A stretch of DNA of 64,000 nt. Source: Owenia fusiformis. Taxonomy: Eukaryota > Annelida > Polychaeta > Sabellida > Oweniidae. Of this stretch, positions 11,201-22,400 are shown in pieces; position 1 is the stretch's first letter, and each line of letters begins with the position of its first letter. The stretch lies in contig CAIIXF020000009.1 in NCBI GenBank assembly GCA_903813345.2, positions 20,919,759-20,983,758 of the forward strand, read 5' to 3'. The notes beneath the pieces are model-generated. The model saw only the letters and a list, made by a program, of their open reading frames with translations. It was not told where the DNA came from and ran no database searches. The position numbers and the translations under genes were made by a program.

Positions 11201-12591
11201 CCTCCTTCTATCTAAAATAATCTTTCATCAGAATTTTTGCATCGATTTTACGCCTAACCATCGACAACGTACAGTGACAAAATATATTAGTGTAAACTTT
11301 AGCTGTACGTTGTCATGATGTTATGTTTTTCCAGGTAATTCCAGGACAATGTACAGCTAAAGTGTACACCCGTATGTTTTGTCACTGTACGTTATCGATG
11401 ATTAGGCGTGCTCAATCCCAGAAAGGATAGTATTTGGTAATGTAAATAAATGCCATATTTTGGCCTGCCAGTGGTTTTGTAAGAATCATACCAACCCTTA
11501 AAGACAACGTATCTCTCTCCAGCAAGCATTGCAACTGCATATATGACCATCATGCCTGTCAGCATCCCATAGAAACCTTGAATCTGGCATACGATATCGT
11601 TGAATCCCCAGCTAATGAGAAAACAAAATAACAGTTTTGGTAAATATCGTTTATCATTTTTTACATAATTGTGCAATCTTATACACTCTGCAATAATTCA
11701 TTAAATGTTATATAAATGAATGAATATATATTTGTATAAAATATCCGCCTCTTTTAGTAATCGCTCATTGGGGGAAAATGAAAAAAATAGGATTTTGGGA
11801 ATACATCAACGTATTCACTAATATAAAAGTTCCCTCTATATTTAGATTGGAAGGGAGATAGTATATGAATAAACTATGGGCACACGTCTAAAGATACACT
11901 TCTAAATATCTATGTGTACACTTCTTGAATTAATCTTCTTTAATCAAATTAAAAGAACAACAGAAAAAGTCCATTGTGCATCTACCATACAAATATGCAT
12001 TGATATACCTTCAAGTATATTACCTTCCGGAAAAAGATGCCAATCCAGGTAATACACACGACAGTGAGACGCCGAAACTAGCAAGTAAAAGGTTAACATG
12101 GGGAATGTTCTTTGTGCCTGGTTGAGGTTGAAAGTATGTGAATGTTGCCAGGGCCAACCCGTTCAGCACCACGCCCAATATTCCTGCAAAGAATATGACT
12201 TGCCATTCGTTTATGATTTTTTTGTTTGGTGTTAGTTAGCTTGTCAAACATTCAACATACCATTGGAACATCACCTTCACAGGGCTGTTATACTAAAACT
12301 AAGATCTAACCTTCATTGACTGAGAAATATAAACGCATTGAACTTTAATGATTGACAACGAAATATTTCAAACAAATAAACGACCAACCACAGACCAAAA
12401 AATATTGCTTCTTCACATGGTACTACATTTAATGGATCACGCAATGCTTTGTTTTTATGTTCTGTTTATTCAAAGCAAGCTCAAAGTGGTTGATTTACAC
12501 TAAACCTTAACAAGTTAACACTTTGCTAATTCAGATACATACCAAAGATGGAATAAACTAATCCCAAAGCTGCTGTACTTAATCCAGACAT
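8270..12591 (-). CDS. opsin, RGR/peropsin-like (288 aa)
   Basis: Six exons join in frame: 12591-12543, 12183-12024, 11611-11496, 11074-10978, 10100-9902 and 8515-8270, total 867 nt, close to vertebrate RGR (about 291-295 aa). Landmarks: LNG in TM1 (N24), Cys78 at the start of TM3, GERY at 101-104 ending TM3, a TM4 ending FWSCLPLMGCSRY like RGR, Cys151 in loop 2 followed by ILDW (expected disulfide to Cys78), KWQCFFCLVQWLPF in TM6 and the retinal-binding lysine K252 in FFAKG. TM7 has YPVLY in place of NPxxY. Counting from C78 and C151, rhodopsin positions 113 and 181 are both Gln. The predicted role is binding retinal as a photopigment or photoisomerase. Intron 3 uses a weak donor (gttggt). 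The N-terminus is very short; an upstream exon splicing near 12612 is possible. Confidence 0.92.
8546..8656. repeat. hairpin repeat with CCCAAGTGTTCTG motifs, copy 1
   Basis: Arms 'gtatgtaaagctccaagtgt' and 'acttgggctctcacatac' pair. Related copies are at 14562-14700 and 15446-15528. This one is 31 nt from the acceptor of the last opsin exon. Confidence 0.75.
10708..10849. repeat. 142-bp palindrome in opsin intron 4
   Basis: attatcctatagtcggttc at the left pairs with gaacctcatataggataat at the right, with the axis near cctgcggccctc. The style (cccttggga/cctcggga inner arms) resembles the hairpins at 31-160 and 1077-1215 but the ends differ. Confidence 0.85.
11251..11408. repeat. 158-bp palindrome in opsin intron 3
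   Basis: cgcctaaccatcgacaacgt pairs with tgtacgttatcgatgattaggcg, and the arm continues through 'acagtgacaaaat'. It fills over a third of the intron, whose weak donor lies 87 nt away. Confidence 0.85.
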
Positions 12592-13997
12592 TGTCACCTC
12601 GACAACACTTCCTAACCCTGATATTAATGTACAGGAATTTATGAAAACGTCCTCTCCTTATAGTCTATTACGTTTGCGTCGATGTAATATTTCGTATAAC
12701 CATTTCTATCGCTATGGATAATAATTATCTCAGCGTCCACATATAAAGTGCCGACATTTAGAACGCAAAGGATAATTGACTTGATTAAAGGGGCGACAAA
12801 GAACAGAGACAGTTGAGAGTAATGTTTAATCACAGCATTTCTTGCCACCCTTATTTTCTTTAAGTCCAAGAAAATGTTGAATTAATATTTGAAAAAGTAA
12901 TCGTCTCTGATAAGTTTGAAGATTTCCACATTTTTACGTCTTCAATAACGACAGAGCTTCATTATTAATCTCAATTTTTCTTTCGCGGGTGTTTTTAGTG
13001 GTATGCTTTCTAAACGATTGCCTCTAGCATTCTATACACGTTCTACGTTGCTGCCACTTTAACTATAATATATGAAAAATGTAATCAAAGATATAATTAG
13101 CCATACGTGAGCAAACATTGCATGTATATTTGCAAGTATCCAACCAATTTCAGTCACGTCTTAGTTCGTAAACTTCTTCCATTATTAGAGGTGTAATAAA
13201 CATACAATGATAAGCATCCAATCTTTATCATGAATTCATGATTGTTATATATTCCAATTACGTTATGGGGCTGGATACTGTTATCAAATTGCTACTAACA
13301 AGTCATGGTCACGTGTTTCTTAGTCTTGCTTCAAGACCCTGGACTATCTACTTTAACAACGTGTGTCACGAGGGCTTGAGCAAGATTATTTCCTCATACC
13401 TTGATGCATCTTGGTGCAAACTTGAGTTAGAGAACATGTTAAACGTCAGCAGGTTTGCGCTAAGACGTATTACCGAAATCCTACAAGATACATCTGTGGC
13501 CATCTGTGGAAAGTATTTCCTTCCACTCGCCGTTTTTTTTGGTTTATTATTGAGGCCAATATTTGCAATGCAACTTCCATTTCTAATAGGAATAAATAGT
13601 ACCGTGGGTACTGGGGTCACATGGTGTTGCTCTAAAGTGAATGATGGCTAAAATTGCAGAAAATAAAAAAAATTGATATCATTTTGTGCCGATTTTTTGT
13701 AAAAAACAGAGGTTTTAAGGTAAATGGTCCAAAGGTGGATTTCGCGCGACAGATGGACAAATCAATGTTAACTAAAATGACTGAAAATAAAAGAACGGAT
13801 TTAATTTTTTGCCCACTTTTGTCACAAAATTATTTCAAACAACTACTTTTTACAGTGACATGGCCTTTTACAATGCAGGACACCTGAAATTACTTGTAAA
13901 GCTAGGAAATAGGCAAAAAGTGAATTACGCGAGAAAAAATGGCGACCATTTTGAAAACAGGCGAGCTTTTGAACCATGGGCCATAGGGGAGTTTCTG

Positions 13998-14061
13998 ACG
14001 GACGGGCAGACGGGAAGACAGACAAACGGACAGACGGACAGACAGACAGACAGACGGACAA
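13998..14061. repeat. CAGACGGA/CAGA microsatellite
   Basis: Tandem gacagacggacagacagaca units. It is preceded by 'gaaaatggcgaccattttga'-like sequence, which looks like the 3' tail of a dispersed repeat. Confidence 0.85.
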
Positions 14062-14561
14062 GTGAGTGATTGCAATAGCTCACCATGTGAGCTAACAACA
14101 GAATCCCTGTATATAAAATGGGCGTAAATGGAACCCTAGAATGAAGGGATCAAAATATTTATTTTAGAATGTCATATTAGTCTAGATGCCAAAAATCTAA
14201 AAGTATATATTTGGGTGAACTTTCGGACCCATTACTGATTTCAGTGACTTGACTATAAAATAACTTAAATTTGCTTTGATTATTATCTTTTGTTTAGGGT
14301 TTTCTTTGGTAAGAGAATCAATTGTGATAAACTCTGCCATAACGACACTAACACATGTAATACCTTTTATAATGGAATGGGAACGTCTAATTTTTGTAAA
14401 GGAAAGAATTATAATATTGAAAGATAATTTATCATTATTTTCAAGTTGGGTCTACCTTTCAAAAGGTGTGAATAGATTTCCATAAATGGGCAAAACAATT
14501 CCCCGCGCAATATTATTCTTCGCGGTACCCTCCCTTGAGATTTTCACACTTTATAAAACAA

Positions 14562-14700
14562 GTGAACTCGGAATACTTGGATTGTCAGAATAGTTGGATT
14601 TCCACATACGTCTGTGAAGCTCCAAGTGTTCTGGGCTACCCAAGTATTCCGACTCTTGCCGAAGTATTCTGACTTGGCCCAAGTATTCTGGGTTTACCTA
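14562..14700. repeat. CCCAAGTGTTCTG hairpin repeat, copy 2
   Basis: It contains 'gaagctccaagtgttctggg' and several 'caagtattctg' units; related to 8546-8656 and 15446-15528. Confidence 0.65.
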
Positions 14701-14968
14701 TTTTATCAAATACACTCGATACGGTGATTTTCAATTTCTGATATCCATTTTAGGTTTCTACAGAGACGACTGTTGAAATTAAGCTACTGAAACCACTTAT
14801 AATGTGGCTGCCTCGTTCACAAAGGGCTTTCCATTTATTCATATAAACTAACAGGGTACCCATCGGGGAATGTAAAATCCCCGGTTGTTCGACTTTTGCA
14901 CCATGGGACACTCCTGAGCAATAGAATATTTAGACAGAATATATCAATATAATTAGGCTGGGTCTCAA

Positions 14969-15235
14969 CAGGGGCGGATCTAGACACCAACAAGGGGGGG
15001 GCCCAAATTTCAGGTCAGAGAAAAAATTTTGGGCCCCTAAAATCCAAAAGTGGGCCCAAATTTTGAAAATTTGAGGCCCATTTTCTTCAAAATTTGGCCT
15101 GAAATTAAAAAACAAGGCCTTAAAAGGCCCAGTAATGACCAAAAAGGCCCACTTTTTGGGGCCTGAAGGCCTTGTTTGGCCCAAAAAAAAATTTGGCCGG
15201 GCCCCCAGCCCCCCCCCCCCCCTAATCCGCCAGTG
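14969..15235. repeat. MITE with GGGGCGGAT ends and G/C runs
   Basis: Left end aggggcggatctag, right end cccctaatccgccagtg, with G-rich tract at the left and a C run at the right. Internal sequence is many variants of 'ggcccaaattttg'. Gly-rich frames over it are chance. Confidence 0.7.
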
Positions 15236-15445
15236 CTCAATTTCAGGAACATACCTCATATTTGGAAATGGGCCTTTAGAAAAATGGGCCTAGATTTAAA
15301 AATTGGGTCCATATTTTTAAAAATTGGGTCAAAACTCTCAACGAGCCAACATTTTAGGACTCTCTTTTTTCATCCTAGCATTTTTCCAGCAACATTTTAT
15401 TTTTTGAACCATCTCTTGTGAATTATGAGATATGATAAAATAAGC

Positions 15446-15528
15446 GATCTCGGAACACTTGGGTTGTCAGAACAGTTGGGCAAGAGTCCGAACACTTGGG
15501 TAGCCCAGAACAGTTGGGCTTCCACATA
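15446..15528. repeat. CCCAAGTGTTCTG repeat, copy 3
   Basis: It carries 'gaacacttgggttgtcagaa' and 'gaacacttgggtagcccaga', in the orientation opposite to part of copy 2, and ends with the same 'cttccacatacgtc' as copy 2. Confidence 0.65.
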
Positions 15529-15747
15529 CGTCCTACACTTCCAAAGATCGTATTTTGTAGCAATATAACGTTCGACAGCATTTATAGGAAGGCTTCTTAT
15601 AAATATCCGATAGTCTATAACGACTAAAACATTTTTTCTCTATGTGACTCTGAACTGGCTTTAAACAGGATTCCTTGGATGATTCATTACGCCATTACAC
15701 GGACTGAAAGCGGCTTTTTCAGGCCTCCTAGACTTACATCAACCCAA

Positions 15748-15883
15748 ACATCAGTTCTGCACTCGAACCACGATTCTCACATCGCGGACTTAAAATCTTT
15801 AGTCGCACACCACTATTTCCTCGCTCCCGAACATATTTCTCCACTCGCGAGCAAGGAATGTAGTTCGCGACGTCAGAACTGAT
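15748..15883. repeat. 136-bp hairpin with CATCAGTTCTG ends
   Basis: acatcagttctgcactcg at the left and gcgacgtcagaactgatg at the right are complementary; inner parts pair weakly around gctcgcgagc-like sequence. Probably a MITE. Confidence 0.65.
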
Positions 15884-16274
15884 GTTCGTGTTCATGCACC
15901 ACTCTTCATCAAAATTAGACGTTACCAACTTACCACCCTGTTCGTAGGCTTATGTTACATATTAATACCTCTTATATCCCGTGTCTTTAAATAATGTACA
16001 TTTTGAAATTTCACTATAAATTCATTTTAACAATATTAAGGCTGGTGCTCGAGAGAAAGTACTAAAAGTCCTAGGTGGTTATGACACAGCAACCGAAAAC
16101 TTGTTAATAAATCAAGATGATGGAGATAATTACCTGCGGTTTAGGAAAGCACTATGGTTATTTTGATATTGCAAAGTCTAATTTCTAATTATTGTACAAT
16201 TTTCACGTTGCTAGACATGTGTGCAATGTCTTTCGAGATGCACCTCAATATAAAAAGACGTTCTATGAGTATAA

Positions 16275-16280
16275 TTTATT
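16275..16280 (-). promoter_or_regulatory. candidate polyadenylation signal of fucosidase B
   Basis: The complement of tttatt gives AATAAA about 120 nt after the stop codon. It is the first canonical signal downstream that I see. Confidence 0.5.
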
Positions 16281-16401
16281 GATAGTTCGAAAACAGAAAC
16301 ACGTGATCAGATGAGTATCATCGGATCGGGAAATATGACGATACATTGGGAATATATATAGAAGCACCATAACACACAACATTTGCATCACATGTGTTTG
16401 C

Positions 16402-19400
16402 TCATTTTAGTCCATCTAGACGGAACACCCAAGCCCATTCACATGGCATCTCATTGACAGTAATAGGAGGGATCTCTATGAATATACCACCCTTGGAGCT
16501 TGCGTGCCAGTTTAGAGCGAGATGGAGTCCCAATAGTGACACGTTTAGTTGATCTGTAGGTGTTACGCCACCTAGTTCTAGTGTGTTGCCCATGGGCCAC
16601 TGTAGGGTGATAGCGTATACACTGGTTCCACTTTGTGTCTTGCGCATGGTATACCTGATAACATGAAATGCAGTTTGTGAAGAGAAAGGAACTACGCTTC
16701 GAAAGCAATATATCCTTTGTAATTTCGCAATTCTATAAGTTACCTTCTGCCCATCTATGACCTATGGGGCGGGCCCCTGTGTGTTGAATTAAGACGTATC
16801 GATTGGATGAATGGGAGTTAAAGAGAAGGCTTAACTGTCATTTTGCCCAAACTAACCAGATGTCCTTTGTGACGGTGTCGTTCTGATGAATCCATGGCTT
16901 GGTTTTAAATATGGCTTCACCATTGACAACGAGCCACTTCCCCATGTCTCTCAGACGTTCCTCATAGATTGGCATGATGCGTCCGTCATAGGTGGGCGCC
17001 ACATTCATCAACAGATTACCACCGCAACTGTAAGAGGCGATACTGATTAGGAGGTTATATGTCTTGTACGTGAACGTGTAATATTATGGACCCCATGGAT
17101 AATTGTCCTCCAGTCGGTTCTTTTTACCAATGAACTAATACAATAATTTTCCTTTATACCTTAACGGGCAAGTGATTACGTTCACGCACACGATTTATCA
17201 AAAACGTGTAACTTAACCTCCCTATTGATTAAGGTAGACGCGGGATGTGAAATCGGTATCAAGATGTTTGTCATGCGAAGGTGCAGCCGAGTGATCGAGA
17301 GAAAGGCGAAGTGATAGTCTGGTGGGTGGTTGACCAAATCAATGAGTAAGACCAAATGAGTGAGATGTCAATAAATGATACAAAGATGTAATAGATAGCT
17401 GATTGTTGTGAATGGTGAGGTCTGTTTGTATTGAGGCCCCAACAGTGTCACGATTTAAGAGTATTTCCCTTCCATAAGTGTAACAGTAAAACCCGATTTG
17501 AAGGATGATGTGAGTTGACAATGCGCAATTTCTATCAAAGGTTGCTAGAAGCTTTGTTCTTTAGACTGTGAAAACAAATTACTTATAAAAATGGTAGATT
17601 CACTGAGTAACCCAAAAGGATTGAAATGAAATATAAAATGGGCACATAATCTTATTCCTTGCATTACCTGACTGTTTCTACAAGTTCTGTGATAAGTTCA
17701 TGAGTGGAGAGATAATCTGCGAGTCCAGAGTTCCTCCTATATCCCCAGCTAGCCTTGTCTATTGTCATACAGTTCTCCCATTTGTGTTTCTGAAGCACCC
17801 CTAAAATAAGCAAACTCTGGATTTTTGTAAGATATAACACACCAGCTGGGGTTCATACAATTCTCCCACAACTCTCAATGTACATTTGAGTACGAATCGG
17901 AGAAGAAAACCATGCAGTGTTTGCTTTGCGATTCACTCAGAATATTTTGATTTCTTTATTGTATACGATACATAATTAAAAGTATGATATAGAGTTTAAT
18001 AAAAAAAATTATAGAGAATGATATGAAAACGGCTAGGTGGAGAAATATTCTAACCAATAGTGCGGTAAACTGTTTCGAGCTTGAATTGTCTCCATTACAT
18101 ACTGTATACTACATTGTATATTGTAATTTTTGATGATGGTGGAACAAATTAATAAAGGAAGGGGGCAATTTTCCCCATGGGTTGTATTCTAATCATTAAT
18201 AGTATAAACGCACTGCATCAATCATTGAGAGTTCATGTGTAAAATTGGCATAATGTTAGATATTGTGGTAGTATATTGCCACAAGGAAATGCTATCGTCT
18301 CTCTGATAGCAGGGGGTCCGCGCATTATACCGAAACCCATTATACCGACACGCACGAGGTGAAAGTCTACCCGTGTATATACAACCTACCGCCGAGCAAG
18401 ACACGCATATACCGCCTATCAAATGTTTGGTTAACTACATCTCATATAGTCGGGTTTGAATAGGAGATAAGTTCACAGAATATTTCAAAAATATATAGAA
18501 GCAATCTTAAGGTGGATTTCAAAACTTCATACCATTCTTTTGAAAACCTGAAGTGGCACCAAGCAATCCATTGACTTTTTCACCAAAAATCCAAGATGGC
18601 CGCCACAATGTATCGAAAAATCATAAAAATTGACTAAAGTTGTAATTTGATAAGTCAAAATAGTTGTATACTGATCAAACATGACTAATAATAGTACCTA
18701 TTAGTTGTTCATATGCATTTAAATTCATTGGATCATTTTTGTATGAAAACTGGAGTCCCACAAGGCTCAATTTTATGTCCGCTACTTTTTTTGTCTAATG
18801 ATTTGCATTGACCATGGCATTTGCACATAGCAGTGGATACTTATCCATTTTTGTAATGTGTGTACCCAGGGCCACATTTCACCTTGCACCCATACTTGAC
18901 CAATGCTTGGCATGCCTTGGCTGCTTGAGGAAGGGATGTCAATAGTGGCACCAGTAGAGACATGTCATACTTCCAGCCCCATGTTGTGAACTCCTTTACC
19001 AATTTTAGATGGAGATTGTACAGTTGCCCTCAAACAATACCACCTTGGTTAGCAAGTTCTTAAGATTTTCTGAGCAAGGCCTCCTTTTGTTGGTGGTATT
19101 CTACTATATGGCCATCACAGAACATTCGTGCTGTATTGATATCTATCTGGTTGCTGGTTCGATCATATAATAGAACACAATAAAGTTTTCTAGGGACTGA
19201 ATGGCCTGAACTGACAGAGCAAGGTTTGTTCTAACCATTTGTACCACTTGTTAAAAAGCTGGAGTAACTTCAATGAGCACATTCCATAGCTTGAGGCAGA
19301 TTTTTTGCTATGGCCAAAGAATGGTGAAGCTAATATAATATAATTTAATACCTGTAATTTTTGAGAGGTCCGAAGGCAATCCAGATTGACACTTATTGCG

Positions 19401-22400
19401 CCCTTAAATGCTGCAGCCATGGCAAGAGCAACTACATCAGTATCTCAACTTCTGATTGTGAAGTCTTTTACCCTCTGAGGTCAAGTTTTATATGAACAAA
19501 GAGTCTCGTGTCAGTTTCTTCATGAGTACAAGGTCCAATCATTGCTGTATCTGGCGATTGATGAAAGCACTGAATAGATTCTCCAATAGAAGTTATCATT
19601 TGCTTGTCATTTACATCAAACTCAGACATAGAATTGGCCAGGAATGCAAACAGCCTAGTCTTGTTCCGTTGATTGTTAGAAAAGCTGGGCAATCCTTAGC
19701 CATCGCATTCTCTGCATAAACTATCCTTCTAGCACCAGTGCCATGATGAATCTTTGTTAGGGACTTCTCACTGTTTTGTAGGTAAACATTCCAGACAACA
19801 TCTAGGAACACCTTCCATAAGCTACCTTTACTTTGGATGACAGGACCAGTTTCTAGACATTTAAGTAAGTCTGTCGTAGGTCACATGGCTCTGTGCTTAG
19901 CTAGGGATGACGGGATGCCAATCAAGACACGTTGACATGTCGGAGTTTTTCAAACATGAAAAACATGAGTTCCGGCCATCCTTAGCTAAGCACGGAGCCA
20001 TGAGACCTACAAAGAAGCAGACTTACTTAAATGTTGAGAAGCTAAGCCAGATGGATCTGAAGTATTGGAAAAAACCTGCAGATGCAATTTTAATAGATGG
20101 AACCCTTCTGGTCTATGTGATGCGTCCTGGTGTGGCTACCAACTTCCAAGAATATGTCTCATCCCAAGTTAAGGCAGCTTATGGAAGGTGTTTCAAGATT
20201 AGATGCTATCTGGGATGTCTACCAACAAAACAGTGGGAAGTCCCTGACAAGGATTCATTGTGGCACTGGATGGTTTATGCAGAGAATCCGATGCCCAAGA
20301 ATTGGCTAGGCTTTCTAAGAAATGGCCAGAACAAGACTGAGCTGTTAGCATTCCTGGCCAACTCTATTTTTGAGGTTGATGTAAATGACAAGCAAATGAT
20401 AACTACTATTGTGGAATCTGTTCAGTGATTTCCTCACTTGCCAGATACAGCAATGATTGAACCTTGTACTCATGAAGAAGTTGACACTAGACTCTTTGTT
20501 CATGTAAAACAGATGACCTCAGAGGGAAAAAAAGACTTCATAATCAGAAGTGGAGATACTGATGTAGTTGTTCTTGCCATGGCTGCAGCATTAGTCCACA
20601 GAGTGGCGGAGTCAAGGTAACCTATATCGTTTGGTCCCGGGTTTGATTCTCGGTTCAGACAAGTTTGTTTGTGCGTCATGTAATTCTGGGTGTTTGACTG
20701 AGTGGTTCACGACTCGTATAAAAGGCTGTGGTGTGTACCTTTATGTCTGTGTACCTGTGCACACAAAAGAACACAGGGCTCCTCCAAGGAGGGGTTTCTG
20801 GCTCTGTCTTCGAGTGTAAAATATGTAAAGTACGGAATATACCAATGAGGTATTGCTCGCCAAATATGGCGGTAACCAAGATATAATAATAATTATTAGG
20901 GCCCAATAAGTGTCAATGTGGATTGCCTTCGAACCCCTCAAAAATTACAGATATTAAATTATATTAACTGCATCATTCTTTGGCCATAGCAAAGGATCTG
21001 CCTTCAAGCTATGGAATGTGTTCAAGGAAGTTACTCCAGCTTTTCTACAAAAGAGTGGCACAAATGCTTACAACAAACCTGGTTTTGTAAATTCAGACCA
21101 TTCAGTCCCTAGACTGTTTTACTGTTCTATTATATGATCGAACCAGCAACCAGATAGATATCAATGCAGCACGAAGGCTAATGTTCTGTGACGGCCATAC
21201 AGTCATTGACAGAATACCACCAACAAAAGGAGGCCTTGCTAAGAAAATCTTAAGAACTTGCTGACCAAGGTGGTATTGTTTGGGGGCAACTGTACAATCT
21301 CCATCTAAAATTGGTATAGGAGTTCACAACATGGGGCTGGAAGTATGACATGTCTCTATTGGTGCCACTATTAACATCCCTTCCTCAAGCAGCCAAGGCA
21401 TGCCAAGCATTGGTCAAGTATTGGTGCAAGGTGAAATGTGGTCCTGGGTGCTTACATTTCAAAAATGGATAAGTATCCACTGCTATGTGCAAATGCCATG
21501 GTCAATGCAAGTCATTAGACAAAAAAGTAGCGGACATAAAATTGAGCCTTGTGGGACTCCAGTTTTCATACAAAAATGATCCAGTGACTTTAACTGCATA
21601 TGAACATCTAATAGGTACTATTATTAGTCATGTTTGATCAGTATACAACTATTTTGACTTATTAAATTACAACTTTAGTCAATTTTTATGATTTTTCAAT
21701 ACATCATGGCGGCCATCTTGGATTTTTGGCGAAAAAGTCAATGGATTGCTTGGTGCCACTTCAGGTTTTCAAAAGAATGGTATGAAGTTTTGAAATCCAC
21801 CTTAAAATTGCTTCTATATATTTTTGAAATATTTTCACCTAAATATTCCTGACTAATAGGAAAATGGACAATACAGTGTGTCCCCAAAAAAAAGGAAACC
21901 AGCAATAGATTGCTTATTTCTCAGATATGAATAATAATAGGAAATTTTCACAGCTACCATCTGATAGGTTATATTGTCCTCTTTCTTATGATACCAAAGT
22001 TGTCTATTTTCCTTCACGGATGACTGAGTTCTAAGGGATTTAAGTGACCATGTCAGAAAAGTGTTTGTACCACTTTCAGCCAAGTCAATTTCACCATCAT
22101 AACAAAGTGATAAGTAACAACAAACATCAGGATATCACTCTTTTACTCATTTATTTTAATTAAAATTAAACATATCATATTTAACACCCCTTTTAAATCC
22201 CAATGTCCATTCAAAGTTGTTTTAGCCCCAGTGTCCTTCAACATGACCCCCATTCCTTTCAATGCAAATGTCTGCCCTTGATCTCATCGCACGTACTGCA
22301 TCCCTGATGATGATGAAACGCAACCTAAGAGGAATTCGGATGGTTCAATAAGATGTACTGTATCATATAGAAAATCTAGCCACACAGATCAGTATTTAAA

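Larger units (their letters stand above)
12592..16401. other. intergenic between opsin and fucosidase B; repeats and one orphan ORF
   Basis: This stretch holds the repeats listed separately. The longest open frame is 13238-13651 on + (137 aa). It contains a hydrophobic stretch near its end (FLPLAVFFGLLLRPIFAM), matches no family I know, and has an antisense frame at 13620-13366. No exon-like splice sites were identified, so I do not call it a gene. Confidence 0.5.
18476..21834. mobile_element. 3.4 kb inverted duplication of a transposon-like unit
   Basis: The left part (18476-about 19930, coding on -) and the right part (about 19950-21834, coding on +) are inverted copies joined head to head. 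The termini share 'atatttcaaaaatatataga' and its complement, then 'gtggatttcaaaacttcata'. The centre pairs 'cttagctagggatgac' with 'catccttagctaag'. The left copy keeps a part that the right lacks ([10 protein letters not shown]...GTGARRIV), while the right keeps [14 protein letters not shown]. It lies in fucosidase B intron 5. The right arm was later hit by a SINE. Confidence 0.85.

Noticed and set aside
13843-14061. Ser/Val/Cys-rich ORF on -
   Set aside because: It is a translation of the CAGACGGA microsatellite.
14930-15259. Gly-rich 109-aa ORF on -
   Set aside because: It covers a MITE with G/C runs and GGCCCAAATTTT variants; no exon features.
19190-19420. 76-aa ORF on - as a host gene
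   Set aside because: It lies within the left arm of the inverted transposon duplication and belongs to the same broken ORF.
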